Shown here piece after piece: positions 50,802 to 59,010 of a stretch of DNA of 64,000 nucleotides. Location: positions 1 to 64,000 of the forward strand of contig JAJDBP010000024.1 in NCBI GenBank assembly GCA_029261295.1, written 5' to 3'. This stretch comes from Nitrospirales bacterium. GTDB taxonomy: Bacteria > Nitrospirota > Nitrospiria > Nitrospirales > UBA8639. The notes beneath the pieces are model-generated. The model was given only the letters and a program-made list of their open reading frames with translations, searched no databases and was not told the DNA's origin. Positions within the stretch are counted from its first letter, which is position 1. Every line of letters starts with the position of its first letter. Position numbers and translations under genes: made by a program.

Positions 50802-51401
50802 TTAAATTTCATAGTTCTCTCGCAATTGTTTCTGGGTCGCAGCAATTTCTTCTTGCTGGGGAATTAAGTAATCGGGACAAATGTCTGGAACTGTGAGAAA
50901 AATTGGCGCGTCATTACAGGCAGCGGATCCGGCTGCATACACTCTATTGATATACGTCACCAAACCCGGAGGCATTTCTTCCGCTTGAATGTGACGTTTT
51001 ACTTCTTCCCAAGCCCTCAATCGAAGTTCTCTCTGTTGTTTCAGATTGCTTTGGAGTTCCGTTTGAATTCGCGCGATCGCTTCCCGGGTCACCTCCAGTA
51101 ATTCACTCACAGACCTCTGTTCTTGTTGCGCGTTATCAATGAGCCCATCATTGTCATCCAAGCCTTGCCGACCGTCTTCATGGGTGGCGAACCATTCCAA
51201 GAGCCCCTTCCGTCGGATTTGTAATTCCTTGAGATTCTCTGTGTGGTGATTCGTTCTGTTGCTTAGAATGACCTCTTTTTCTCCCAAGATGTGCAATTGC
51301 GTGTTCAAGTCCTTTTGTACGGCCGTGAGTTCTTTCAATGCTTCTCGTGCGGATGGTTTGGTAGATGGTTTTGTGGTTTTAAGAAGTGCTGCGGGCCACA
51401 T
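50802..51401 (-). CDS. Hypothetical coiled-coil protein
   Basis: 199 aa. Long heptad-rich region (about 20-130): LTAVQKDLNTQLHILGEKEV, RSVSELLEVTREAIARIQTE, LQSNLKQQRELRLRAWEEV. The C-terminal part contains ICPDYLIPQQEEIAATQKQL. No enzymatic motif. The stop codon overlaps a possible ATG of the downstream gene (ATGAAATTTAA). Likely a structural or DNA-processing accessory of the replication block; unknown family. Confidence 0.55.
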   Translation of the reverse strand: MWPAALLKTTKPSTKPSAREALKELTAVQKDLNTQLHILGEKEVILSNRTNHHTENLKELQIRRKGLLEWFATHEDGRQGLDDNDGLIDNAQQEQRSVSELLEVTREAIARIQTELQSNLKQQRELRLRAWEEVKRHIQAEEMPPGLVTYINRVYAAGSAACNDAPIFLTVPDICPDYLIPQQEEIAATQKQLRENYEI

Positions 51402-51444
51402 GAGTCTCCTCCTTTTATGATAAATAATGGTTTGCGGGCTCTTT

Positions 51445-51792
51445 CTAGAATGTTTTCTGTTCTCTCTCCGAATAAAAGCTTTCCACCCAATCGATGGGAA
51501 TCTCCACCTTTTTATGTGGCCCTATGACAGAATGGTTAGTCACGATGTAGCCTTTCACGGTCATGGAAACCACTTGTCCTGAGCAGTGCCCAAACAATGG
51601 ACTGATCCATTCACACCATTTCCCAGATGTCAGGCATGGATTCTCGTAAATCACTTTAATTTTCTGAGGCACCCTTTCGAGGAGTTGGCGTACTGCCTCA
51701 TCGGGCCAGGTCACACGCTGTCCGGGTTGGAGAGCTACGGATCCTAGGGTTCTCGTTTTAAGCCTCAATGGGGCTAGTGCTTCAAACGTCAA
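51445..51792 (-). CDS. Hypothetical SH3-like small protein (TTG start)
   Basis: 115 aa from a TTG with GAGGAAA six nt upstream, overlapping the primase stop by 11 nt; a longer frame to 51,876 would overlap far into the primase. The sequence is beta-rich: ALQPGQRVTWPDEAV, VVSMTVKGYIVTNHSVIGPH, KKVEIPIDWVESFY. The ending resembles VAVPNEWI of the element A gene at 26,328, and both follow the primase gene, so they may be diverged counterparts. Confidence 0.5.
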   Translation of the reverse strand: MTFEALAPLRLKTRTLGSVALQPGQRVTWPDEAVRQLLERVPQKIKVIYENPCLTSGKWCEWISPLFGHCSGQVVSMTVKGYIVTNHSVIGPHKKVEIPIDWVESFYSEREQKTF

Positions 51793-53788
51793 TTGGAATT
51801 TCCTCCTCTTGGGCTGTGGTAATTTTTCCTGAATAGGCTTGTTCCGGGGAATGTGGGGGGGTGTCAGTAGGCCCATTTATCCGGGAACAAGAATTCGCCC
51901 TTTGATTATGAGGGGTTTCGTTATTTTCCCCATTCTTGTTCCCTTGTTCCGTATATATATGGGGAACAACGGAACATGAATAATTTTCAAGAGTACTTAG
52001 GATTTCTGTTTTGCCCGATGCATACATGAATGGATCTCCCTTTCCCCCTTTCCCTATACGGGCCACTCCTTCACTCTCGACTAGTTCTTTGAGGGCTTTT
52101 CTCAAATATCCAGTTCGCCCCTCGACCCCATCTTCAATGACCTCACGAGAGACCGGGGTCTCTTGGGCTCCAAGGAACGTTTTGATGGCATTCTTGGACC
52201 GATCCACATCCGCCTCTTTTTTGGACCCTCCCAAGGTAATCGATCGCCGATCAGCATCCCACTCAAGAACCGATGCTTCAATATCAGTCCCGTAACGACA
52301 CTGTGCTTCAATCGTTCGATATTTATCGGTTCGTTTTTGAATGAGGGCTGTATCAACCGTGCCGAATATTGCGGTACTCCCAAGCAAGGCATCTCCTCCT
52401 TCCCGATCACTTTTTCCAGCATGGTGAACAAAGAGAAGATGTGCCCCTGTTTCCCGAGCAATTTGTAAAAATGGGTCTAAGGCCTGTGTCACTGCTGCAT
52501 AATCGTTGAAATCTCTTACTTTGGTGGTGGCCTTAGCCAAGGTGTCCAAGACGATTAAGACTGGTTTCCGATTGATGACAGATACTCGAATTTTTTCAAT
52601 CAGGTCATCCGGTGATCTTCCAATGAAGGCGGAAATTAGTAGGGAACCGTCGGCTCCCAGATCCATGAAATGACGTTTGACTTCAGATCGTTTTTCCTCA
52701 AAAGCACAATAAATCACTGGGCCTTGAGCCGTGGGAAGACCGAGGAAATCTTCGCCCTTCGCTACACTGAGACACAGGTTACGGACAGTCGTTGTTTTTC
52801 CAGCTTTGGGTTTACCACCGATAACCGAGACCCCTCCCATCGGCAAAAGGTCTTTGACCAGGTATTGGACTTGTTCATCAGTTTCATTTAGTAAATCACT
52901 AAGATCTGTGAGTGGTAGTCCACACTCAAAAAGGTTAGAGCATTCATGTGGCTTGGCTTCTTTCAATAATTCTTCAAAGTCTTGTGCAGTGCCACCTGCT
53001 TCAGCCCATTCGGTCACATCGTTAAATTCTTTCGGGGCCCAAACTGAATAGAGTGCGTTCACTTTCTCTCCGAGGAGTTCACAAATATTTTTTCGGTAGG
53101 TTTCTCCAGTTGTATCGTTATCTCCGATCACTGAGATTTGCTTTTTTCCATAGAGCAAGGTGAGCATTTCAGCGTTTACTGATGCCTCACCAGAGTAGGG
53201 GGTCGTAGCAATAGTTTTTGGATAGAGGCCTAATTCCTTCAACCATCGGTTGATCGTGTCTGCGTCACGTTCCCCAGCTGCCACGATGGCATTATATGCG
53301 GCAATCACTTGGTCTCGTAGGTACAGGTCAGGCGTGCATGGTTTGAGCGTGCCTTTACCCGATCCGTCTGCCTTTTGATTCCAAATGAATTTATGATTAG
53401 GGTCGTTCGTGCGGAGATGCCATGCCCTCCGACCTTTAGCATCCGTCCATTCAAAGGCCCGTAGGATCTTTATTTTTTTGGAGGCCTCATTATTATTGCT
53501 CGGATCGACTTGGATAATATCCCCTACGAGTTTAAGGGCTTCTTTGAACCCACAGCCGAGAACACTCATGATGAGCGCCAACCCATCACCAGATTTTGGA
53601 ACACACTGATTACAGAAAAAGGTTCCCGAACCGTCTTTGTCGTCAAACCGAAATCGATCCTTTCCACCACACACTGGGCAGGGCCCATGCTTTCTATTTC
53701 TGGAGATTTCAATCCCAAGTTCAGCGAGAATGTCCGGCCAGCGTCCCTTTGCCTGTTGCTTTATTTGTGAAGAAACTTGTGTGGTCAT
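51782..53788 (-). CDS. Zinc-finger Toprim primase/RepA-type ATPase of element B
   Basis: 668 aa. Residues 33-66 are a P4-alpha-type primase zinc finger (GPCPVCGGKDRFRF ... FFCNQC; C37, C40, C59, C62). A Toprim-like region follows (EMLTLLYGKKQISVIGDNDT), then a RecA/RepA-like ATPase with Walker A GKPKAGKTTT, VIYCAFEEKRSEV, LIVLDTLAKAT and LLFVHHAGKSDREGGDALLGS, and a C-terminal HTH-like tail. It should prime and unwind element DNA. The 3' end of the gene contains six GGAACA/TGTTCC hexamers (51,840-51,976). It lies 12 nt after the AlpA-like gene, in one operon. Confidence 0.88.
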   Translation of the reverse strand: MTTQVSSQIKQQAKGRWPDILAELGIEISRNRKHGPCPVCGGKDRFRFDDKDGSGTFFCNQCVPKSGDGLALIMSVLGCGFKEALKLVGDIIQVDPSNNNEASKKIKILRAFEWTDAKGRRAWHLRTNDPNHKFIWNQKADGSGKGTLKPCTPDLYLRDQVIAAYNAIVAAGERDADTINRWLKELGLYPKTIATTPYSGEASVNAEMLTLLYGKKQISVIGDNDTTGETYRKNICELLGEKVNALYSVWAPKEFNDVTEWAEAGGTAQDFEELLKEAKPHECSNLFECGLPLTDLSDLLNETDEQVQYLVKDLLPMGGVSVIGGKPKAGKTTTVRNLCLSVAKGEDFLGLPTAQGPVIYCAFEEKRSEVKRHFMDLGADGSLLISAFIGRSPDDLIEKIRVSVINRKPVLIVLDTLAKATTKVRDFNDYAAVTQALDPFLQIARETGAHLLFVHHAGKSDREGGDALLGSTAIFGTVDTALIQKRTDKYRTIEAQCRYGTDIEASVLEWDADRRSITLGGSKKEADVDRSKNAIKTFLGAQETPVSREVIEDGVEGRTGYLRKALKELVESEGVARIGKGGKGDPFMYASGKTEILSTLENYSCSVVPHIYTEQGNKNGENNETPHNQRANSCSRINGPTDTPPHSPEQAYSGKITTAQEEEIPIDV
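51840..51976. repeat. GGAACA/TGTTCC cluster in the primase 3' end
   Basis: Six hexamers in 137 bp (about 51,840, 51,884, 51,937, 51,945, 51,963, 51,971), in both orientations, around an AT-rich centre (GTATATATATGG). It parallels the GTTTCC array next to the element A primase. Confidence 0.5.
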
Positions 53789-53800
53789 GGCTTTGATTAG

Positions 53801-54037
53801 CTAGGCGGGTTCTTGAAGTTGTTCGAGAAATTTCTCACGCTCAAAACGAATGTGAGCACCAACGTAAGTCGGCCTTAGTTTTCCAGCTTTCACGGCCTTG
53901 TATATAAAATATCTACTTATTCCAAACTCCTCTTCCAATTCACGTGGCGTGCGAAGCCTTGCATGTTGTGGCCTATGAACCTCTCTCGGTTTCTTATGGG
54001 GAGCTTGAGGGTTTTGTTGAGAGGAATGATCTGGCAT
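53801..54037 (-). CDS. AlpA/excisionase-type HTH protein
   Basis: 78 aa with AGGAGG five nt before the ATG. RTPRELEEEFGISRYFIYKA, VKAGKLRPTYVGAHIRFERE, KFLEQL is a classic HTH_17/AlpA pattern (helix-turn-helix followed by a wing and a C-terminal helix). The N-terminal 28 residues are basic and His/Pro-rich. It leads the primase operon; homologues regulate satellite excision. Confidence 0.8.
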   Translation of the reverse strand: MPDHSSQQNPQAPHKKPREVHRPQHARLRTPRELEEEFGISRYFIYKAVKAGKLRPTYVGAHIRFEREKFLEQLQEPA

Positions 54038-54305
54038 GTGAACCTCCTTTATTTCAAACTTTATTAAATTTGTACTTCTGCCATGGCTTCCATGGTTCTA
54101 TTGGTCTCGAATTTACAATTGCATGAGGGCGTTTAATTCAATTTAGAAAGTGTTGGGGCGAACTATAGGAAGTCAGATATAGCACTGTCGAAGGTGTGAA
54201 AAGATTTATTGCCACCTTATTGAAAGGAGTATGAAAAAAAGAATTCACACCCCCCAGTCTAGAAAAGTGTTGCAGTCCTGAATGGTTAGGTGAGGGGGAA
54301 GTCTT

Positions 54306-55163
54306 CTATGTACGTGCGGGATGGTCCGGATGGTAGGCTCTAATACGGGGAGGAAGAGTATGATATTGAAATCGCGTAATAAACTTTTGGCGTTCCTCCA
54401 AGGACTCTAATGTCTTTTGTGCAAACTGACTTTTTTCCCAATTCTTTCGATAACCTTTCCAGTCTGCATCTTTAGTATATCGGTCCCTGATTGTCTGTTC
54501 TGACAGTTTTTGCGATTTATTCATACTTGCAGCAACTATATGTACGGCATCGTCGATACTGACCTTCAACCCCTTGTTTAACAGGTGCACATCTTGACAC
54601 AAACTGAAATCGCGAGAGCGCTGTTCTATTTTCTTGAAATAATTGCTGCTCCCTCGTTTGCCAATGAGACCTAAACATTTCTCAAGATTTGCTGTTCCCT
54701 TGCTATCCAAATATTCGTCGAACGCCTTCACAATAAAATTAAGTGCCCATAGGGGAGGGTACATATCTGCCGCGTGAGCAAGACTTATTGCCTTGAGGGC
54801 CAAGATTGGTTCCTTAGTAAAATGGAATTCGTTGGCGAAACCTTGCAAAGAATAATACACATCAAGCCGGACATCCGGTTTGGTCGTCAACATATTTGGC
54901 ATCTTTGCCAAATCGTCTCTTCGCACCGGAAACCAATGTCGGGGAGGGTATTTAACAAATACCTCAACCCATTCGCCTGCCCATGTAAACATTTGGCCTT
55001 TAAGGGTGTCCTCTGGGAGTTTCTTCTTTTCTGCCCAATTGTCAGGATATCCAAGAATAGCCATATCCGGTGGTACCGGTTCGGGGCCTTGCATTAGTAT
55101 TTCTCGAAAAGGCTCGCTTGGTTTTGGTGGGGTTTGTTTTTTGGAGGATGATTTTTTCTTCAT
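54306..55163 (-). CDS. Hypothetical protein at the far end of element B
   Basis: 285 aa. Basic N-terminus (KKKSSSKKQTPPKPSEP), then WAEKKKLPEDTLKGQMFTWA, ALKAISLAHAADMYPPLWAL, NFIVKAFDEYLDSKGTANLE, KAFIVAASMN-like helical segments and an SxxTIRDRYTKD motif. Soluble and helical; no domain recognised. GGAGAAG precedes the start. The position between the primase operon and the right att suggests a regulatory or replication-related gene, but nothing in the sequence proves it. Confidence 0.6.
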   Translation of the reverse strand: MKKKSSSKKQTPPKPSEPFREILMQGPEPVPPDMAILGYPDNWAEKKKLPEDTLKGQMFTWAGEWVEVFVKYPPRHWFPVRRDDLAKMPNMLTTKPDVRLDVYYSLQGFANEFHFTKEPILALKAISLAHAADMYPPLWALNFIVKAFDEYLDSKGTANLEKCLGLIGKRGSSNYFKKIEQRSRDFSLCQDVHLLNKGLKVSIDDAVHIVAASMNKSQKLSEQTIRDRYTKDADWKGYRKNWEKSQFAQKTLESLEERQKFITRFQYHTLPPRIRAYHPDHPART

Positions 55164-55179
55164 ATAGAAATCTTCTCCA

Positions 55180-55216
55180 ATAAAAAGAAGGCCCGCTGGA
55201 GTGGATCCAATGGGCC
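55180..55216 (-). terminator. Terminator-like hairpin, minus strand
   Basis: Read on the minus strand: AAGGCCC, 17-nt loop, GGGCCTT then CTTTTTATT. It would block minus-strand transcription entering the element from the right. Confidence 0.6.
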
Positions 55217-55230
55217 TTCCTAGTCCATAT

Positions 55231-55253
55231 CAATCTCAGTTTTTGCTACAGTT
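55231..55253. repeat. 23-bp repeat near the right end of element B
   Basis: Exact copy of 38,806-38,828. On the minus strand it reads TVAKTEIDMD and a stop, like the tail of the element B integrase (TVAKTEIGEE). Confidence 0.75.
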
Positions 55254-55425
55254 GGGTCACAAAATCCTCATATGCGACAAACTATATCACTTCAAATCAT
55301 GCCATACTATTTCAATCCCTTAAAATTTAAAAAGTTGTTTATCGGGGCGGCCTTTCGCACATTTTTCTGTGTTACATGGCATAAAATAGCATGGGTTAGA
55401 GTGGCATAGTATTACTACTTAATGC

Positions 55426-55472
55426 GCCTTCTAAGCCGGTGGTCGCAGGTTCGATTCCTGCCGGGCGCACCA
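55426..55472 (+). other. att site, outer right end of element B: 3' half of tRNA-Arg
   Basis: 43 bp (55,426-55,468) identical to 38,694-38,736, followed by A-CCA instead of G-CCA. It is the displaced chromosomal 3' half; the original tRNA therefore had discriminator A. Confidence 0.92.
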
Positions 55473-55489
55473 TTTCATCCTCCCCCCCC

Positions 55490-56686
55490 TGTCCCTGGCG
55501 AATTCCTAATTTTCCCTCCTAGAGCGGTTTTTCGGCACGGTTGAATTTATTGCCAACTCGCCGTATTCTCACCAGCCATGAAACATCTCTTCATGGTTTT
55601 CACGTATCTGGTTTCCCTCGCTCACACAGTCCTGCGGCATGGGGGCATGAAGGCGGTGGTCGCCGAGAATCTGTTATTGAAGCAACCACTGCTTGTCCTC
55701 ACTCGCTCACGAAAACGGGCCCCTAATCTGTCATCTCTCGATCGTTTCTTCCTTGGCCTGTGGACCAGCTTTCTGGACCTGCGCCGCATCAAACGTGTCG
55801 CCTATCTTGTACAACCGTCGACCCTTCTGAAATTTCATCAGGCCCTGGTGAAGAGGAAATATCGCTTGTTGTATTCTTCACCAAACCGGAGGAAGCCAGG
55901 TCCGAAGGGCCCTTTCCGGGAACTCATTAAGCTGGTGCTGGAGATGAAACGGCGCAATCCCAACTTTGGGTGCACCAAAATTGCTGAACACGTATCCAAA
56001 ACCTTTGCCTTGTCTCTTGATAAAGACGTGGTGAGGCGAATACTTACCACCTATTACTGTCCAGAGCGGGGCGACGGACCTTCTTGGCTGTCCTTCATCG
56101 GTCAAACGAAAGACAGTCTCTGGAACATGGATTTCTTTCGGTGTGAGTCCCTACGACTCAACACGCATTGGGTCCTCGTCGTGATGGACCAATGCACGCG
56201 TCGGATTATCGGATTCGGGATTCACAAAGGTTCTGCTGTGGATGGGAGAACACTCTGCCACGTGTTTCATCAAGTGATACGTCGTCACGGGGTGCCACAA
56301 TGTCTCAGTTCAGATCATGCCCCCGTTTTCCGGTACGACCAATGGCAAGCGAATCTACGAATCTTGGGAATTGATGAGGTCAAAACGATTCCAAATTTGC
56401 CGGTGTCTCATCCGTTTTTTGAACGACTGATCTGGACCATTCGGAGGGAATATTTAGATCACGTGTTGTTCTGGAATGAATCAGATCTCGAGAGGAAGTT
56501 AGATGCCTTCAAGGACTATTATAATGGTAGTCGGATTCATCAGAGCTTGAATCGACAAACTCCCGAGGAAGTGACGGGGAAGGCTCCACCGCGATTGGCA
56601 GACCCAAGGTATTTTGTGTGGCAGCCACATTGTCAGGGATTGTTTCAGATGCCAAGAGCTGCATGATGTGGAATTCGCCAGGCACA
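55490..56686 (+). mobile_element. Complete insertion sequence, about 1197 bp
   Basis: Left end TGTCCCTGGCGAATTCC and right end GGAATTCGCCAGGCACA form a 17-bp inverted repeat with one mismatch. One transposase gene fills the interior. No target duplication is evident. The insertion lies 17 bp outside the right att; a truncated copy sits in element A at 21,971. Confidence 0.88.
55578..56666 (+). CDS. DDE transposase (rve/integrase core, IS481/IS3-like)
   Basis: 362 aa. N-terminal helical/HTH part (GMKAVVAENLLLKQPLLVLT, RIKRVAYLVQPSTLLKFHQA, RNPNFGCTKIAEHVSKTF) followed by the rve core with catalytic D (LWNMDFFRC), D (LSSDHAPVF) and E (IRREYLDHVLF), and the family tail YYNGSRIHQSLNRQTPEEV. Intact, so the IS may be active. 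Exact IS family assignment needs a database comparison. Confidence 0.88.
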   Translation: MKHLFMVFTYLVSLAHTVLRHGGMKAVVAENLLLKQPLLVLTRSRKRAPNLSSLDRFFLGLWTSFLDLRRIKRVAYLVQPSTLLKFHQALVKRKYRLLYSSPNRRKPGPKGPFRELIKLVLEMKRRNPNFGCTKIAEHVSKTFALSLDKDVVRRILTTYYCPERGDGPSWLSFIGQTKDSLWNMDFFRCESLRLNTHWVLVVMDQCTRRIIGFGIHKGSAVDGRTLCHVFHQVIRRHGVPQCLSSDHAPVFRYDQWQANLRILGIDEVKTIPNLPVSHPFFERLIWTIRREYLDHVLFWNESDLERKLDAFKDYYNGSRIHQSLNRQTPEEVTGKAPPRLADPRYFVWQPHCQGLFQMPRAA

Positions 56687-56812
56687 GGTTATCTCTGGAT
56701 CACCTATATTGCCGGTTCATAGTTCTGATCTTTCGCCTTTCCCTTGGCTGTAAATTGCTCTTCCATTTTCATCTGTGATTCCTTCCTCTTTTCTGTTTTC
56801 AATTGCTTGGAA

Positions 56813-58750
56813 TTAGGGATAACAGGTCTGACTGGCACACACGATCACGTCCAAGCTAAACCCTGACTCCACTCCTAGTAAGGGGAGGCCAGAAGGCAGA
56901 AGAGTGATGGCTGACTGGGTGATTGGGCCACTCGGGCCCTCAACGGAAGAAAATGGGCTGACCATGGCACAGGCCTCCTCCGCACAGGAAGCGAGGTGTA
57001 CATTGCCATCTTCCACAAAACTCAACAGCGGGAAAGAGCCCTCGCCGAATAAGACCTGGTACTTGTTTTGTGGGGGCTGCGTAGGGAATGGGAATTGATC
57101 GGTGGGTGCTACATTTATTAGCGAGAACGTTGTCCCGCTGGCACAGTCGAGGCTCTCACAATGAGCCACAGTCAGAATCCCATTATCTCCAAAAAATATA
57201 AGAGGGAAACCATTAAGCCTTATACCTATTTCTCCAGCTCCGGCACGACCGCTATCCGCGACTGGGGTTCGTGTGACGCCTGATCCACAGTCCAAGCTGG
57301 CACAATGCGCCACCTTCATGACAAACAACAGCCTAGGGACGACACCATTGGTTGCCGTAAAGACTCCTGTATAGCTGATCACCGGAAATCCATCAGAGCC
57401 AATCGCGAAAAAATGCGAAGGAGAAACCCCATCTATGAGACTGTCTACAATTCCATCACCAGTACTTTCGATCTTAACAATGTGTGTTCCGGTCGAACAG
57501 TCTGTCGTGGCACAATGGGCAACCTTGAGAATTTTGACATTCCCAACGTTGAAGATGGGATTCTCTGAAAACTCCGGGAAATAGCGAGTGGAAGTCAATT
57601 CAGTGTAACTAATGATCGGAAGGCCATCGGAGCCAATGGTCGCGTCGGCGGAGAGAACTTGGCCGCTATCCTCAACCGGCGTAATCGTCCTCCCCGTTGA
57701 ACAATCAGCACTTCCGCAATGGCGCACAATGAGGTTTCCATTTTCAATAGAAATGATGAGAGGGATGTCATCAGCCCCTAGGACGAGAAAGGGATTTATT
57801 AATCCCCCAAAACCACCAAGATCGCTAAAGGTCGTCCCCGTTGCACAGTCCTCTCGAGCACACAGTGCGACGGTCATTTCCAAGGTTCCGGCCTCTAGGT
57901 ACAGAAGGAGAGGGAACCCTGTTGCGCGAACGATCATGTCGAAAAATTTCCCTATTTGGCTATCGACCGTATTGTGCACATTCAAAGTATCTCCCGTACA
58001 CACTATGGTGCCATCAGCAGCAAAACCAATTAACGTACTTCCTGGAGAACAAAACAGGCCGGACACACTGGTAATCCCTTCGCCAGGCGGACCTCGTTCT
58101 CCTTGCGGCCCAGGAGGGCCTACAGCGCCCTGTGGACCTTCCGGTCCAACAGGGCCTTGAAGACCTGTCAGTCCCATGGGCCCCTGTTCACCCTGTGGCC
58201 CTTCTGGTCCAACTGCTCCAATCGTCAAATGATACTCATCATTCTGACTCGGGGCATCCCCGATTGACACGCCCAAAAGGTAATCGCCATCGGCCAATGA
58301 GAGGGGCAGATTCACGATGATTTCGGTATCGGTCGGCACGCTCGACAGAGACAGAAGCCCGATCTCTCCCAATGTCACTTCAGGATTGGTCACGGAAAGG
58401 AAATTGCGGCCCGTGATAGTCAATGTTTCCTCATTAAAATCGAGCATGACTTCGGTAATCGTGAGAAATTCATCTGGGGCAACTGCATTGGCATCCAGGT
58501 AGGCTTCAATTTCTTGCGGATCGGTGCGGGTTCCGGCAGGATTGACGACCCCTTCTACCATAGCCTGGCCGCGCAACCCTAAGGCATGCCGTGTGATGAT
58601 TTGGGCATCGGTCATTGGATTGACCACGCCATCTCCGTCCACATCATTAATAGCAGTTTTGGGTTTAGCTAAGGTCAGCGTGGTGGTCAACAAACTGATG
58701 ACTCCGATGAAGATGCATGATTCCCATCGTGGTGTGAGTCCCCTGAGCAT
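56813..58750 (-). CDS. Secreted dockerin-like/IPT/collagen-repeat protein
   Basis: 645 aa from MLRGLTPRW, preceded by AAGGAGG (a frame to 58,864 lacks one). Signal peptide about 1-28 ([17 protein letters not shown]). Dockerin-like EF-hand segment ([20 protein letters not shown], about 34-60), IPT/TIG-like strand region ([20 protein letters not shown], about 97-175), then about 16 collagen G-x-y triplets (178-225: [13 protein letters not shown] ... [13 protein letters not shown]). The rest is a set of beta repeats each ending in a Cys pair within AHCxSxDCxxG-type motifs (e.g. [26 protein letters not shown]). Likely a surface or matrix protein stabilised by disulfides. It lies in the right flank beside two transposases. 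Confidence 0.82.
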   Translation of the reverse strand: MLRGLTPRWESCIFIGVISLLTTTLTLAKPKTAINDVDGDGVVNPMTDAQIITRHALGLRGQAMVEGVVNPAGTRTDPQEIEAYLDANAVAPDEFLTITEVMLDFNEETLTITGRNFLSVTNPEVTLGEIGLLSLSSVPTDTEIIVNLPLSLADGDYLLGVSIGDAPSQNDEYHLTIGAVGPEGPQGEQGPMGLTGLQGPVGPEGPQGAVGPPGPQGERGPPGEGITSVSGLFCSPGSTLIGFAADGTIVCTGDTLNVHNTVDSQIGKFFDMIVRATGFPLLLYLEAGTLEMTVALCAREDCATGTTFSDLGGFGGLINPFLVLGADDIPLIISIENGNLIVRHCGSADCSTGRTITPVEDSGQVLSADATIGSDGLPIISYTELTSTRYFPEFSENPIFNVGNVKILKVAHCATTDCSTGTHIVKIESTGDGIVDSLIDGVSPSHFFAIGSDGFPVISYTGVFTATNGVVPRLLFVMKVAHCASLDCGSGVTRTPVADSGRAGAGEIGIRLNGFPLIFFGDNGILTVAHCESLDCASGTTFSLINVAPTDQFPFPTQPPQNKYQVLFGEGSFPLLSFVEDGNVHLASCAEEACAMVSPFSSVEGPSGPITQSAITLLPSGLPLLGVESGFSLDVIVCASQTCYP

Positions 58751-59010
58751 AGTGTCCCTCCTTGGGATGTGTTGAACTGGGTGCCAGCCCACTTGATCTA
58801 GCATGGTGCTTGCGAGACCTAGCCAGGCCAACTCTCTCAAAATTGTTGAAATAAAGCCAGCCATGACTTAAGAGGTTGTCCTTTCTATTAATTCATCCGT
58901 CTTGAAATCCTTGAATTTTTTCACTTCTCCAGGCACCCTTTCCAGTCATGATAAATTTTCTTCAATTGACTGGAAACACCCTTCTCTCTGTCTTTAAGAC
59001 TTGACGGCAG

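Larger units (their letters stand above)
55164..55425. other. Right-end intergenic region of element B
   Basis: Holds a minus-strand terminator-like hairpin (AAGGCCC ... GGGCCTT CTTTTTA, 55,180-55,216), the second copy of the 23-bp repeat (55,231-55,253) and AT-rich DNA up to att. Confidence 0.6.
38694..55468. mobile_element. Element B: tRNA-Arg-integrated element, about 16.7 kb
   Basis: Bounded by 43-bp direct repeats of the tRNA-Arg 3' half (38,694-38,736 and 55,426-55,468). Contains a tyrosine integrase next to the tRNA, RHH regulators, a type III restriction-modification locus with an Mrr-like gene, hypothetical cargo, and a replication block (primase, AlpA-like) at the far end. No transfer or virion genes. 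Confidence 0.88.

Noticed and set aside
57612-58160. Long plus-strand frame of 182 codons with Pro/Gly-rich content
   Set aside because: Antisense shadow of the collagen G-x-y region of the minus-strand gene.
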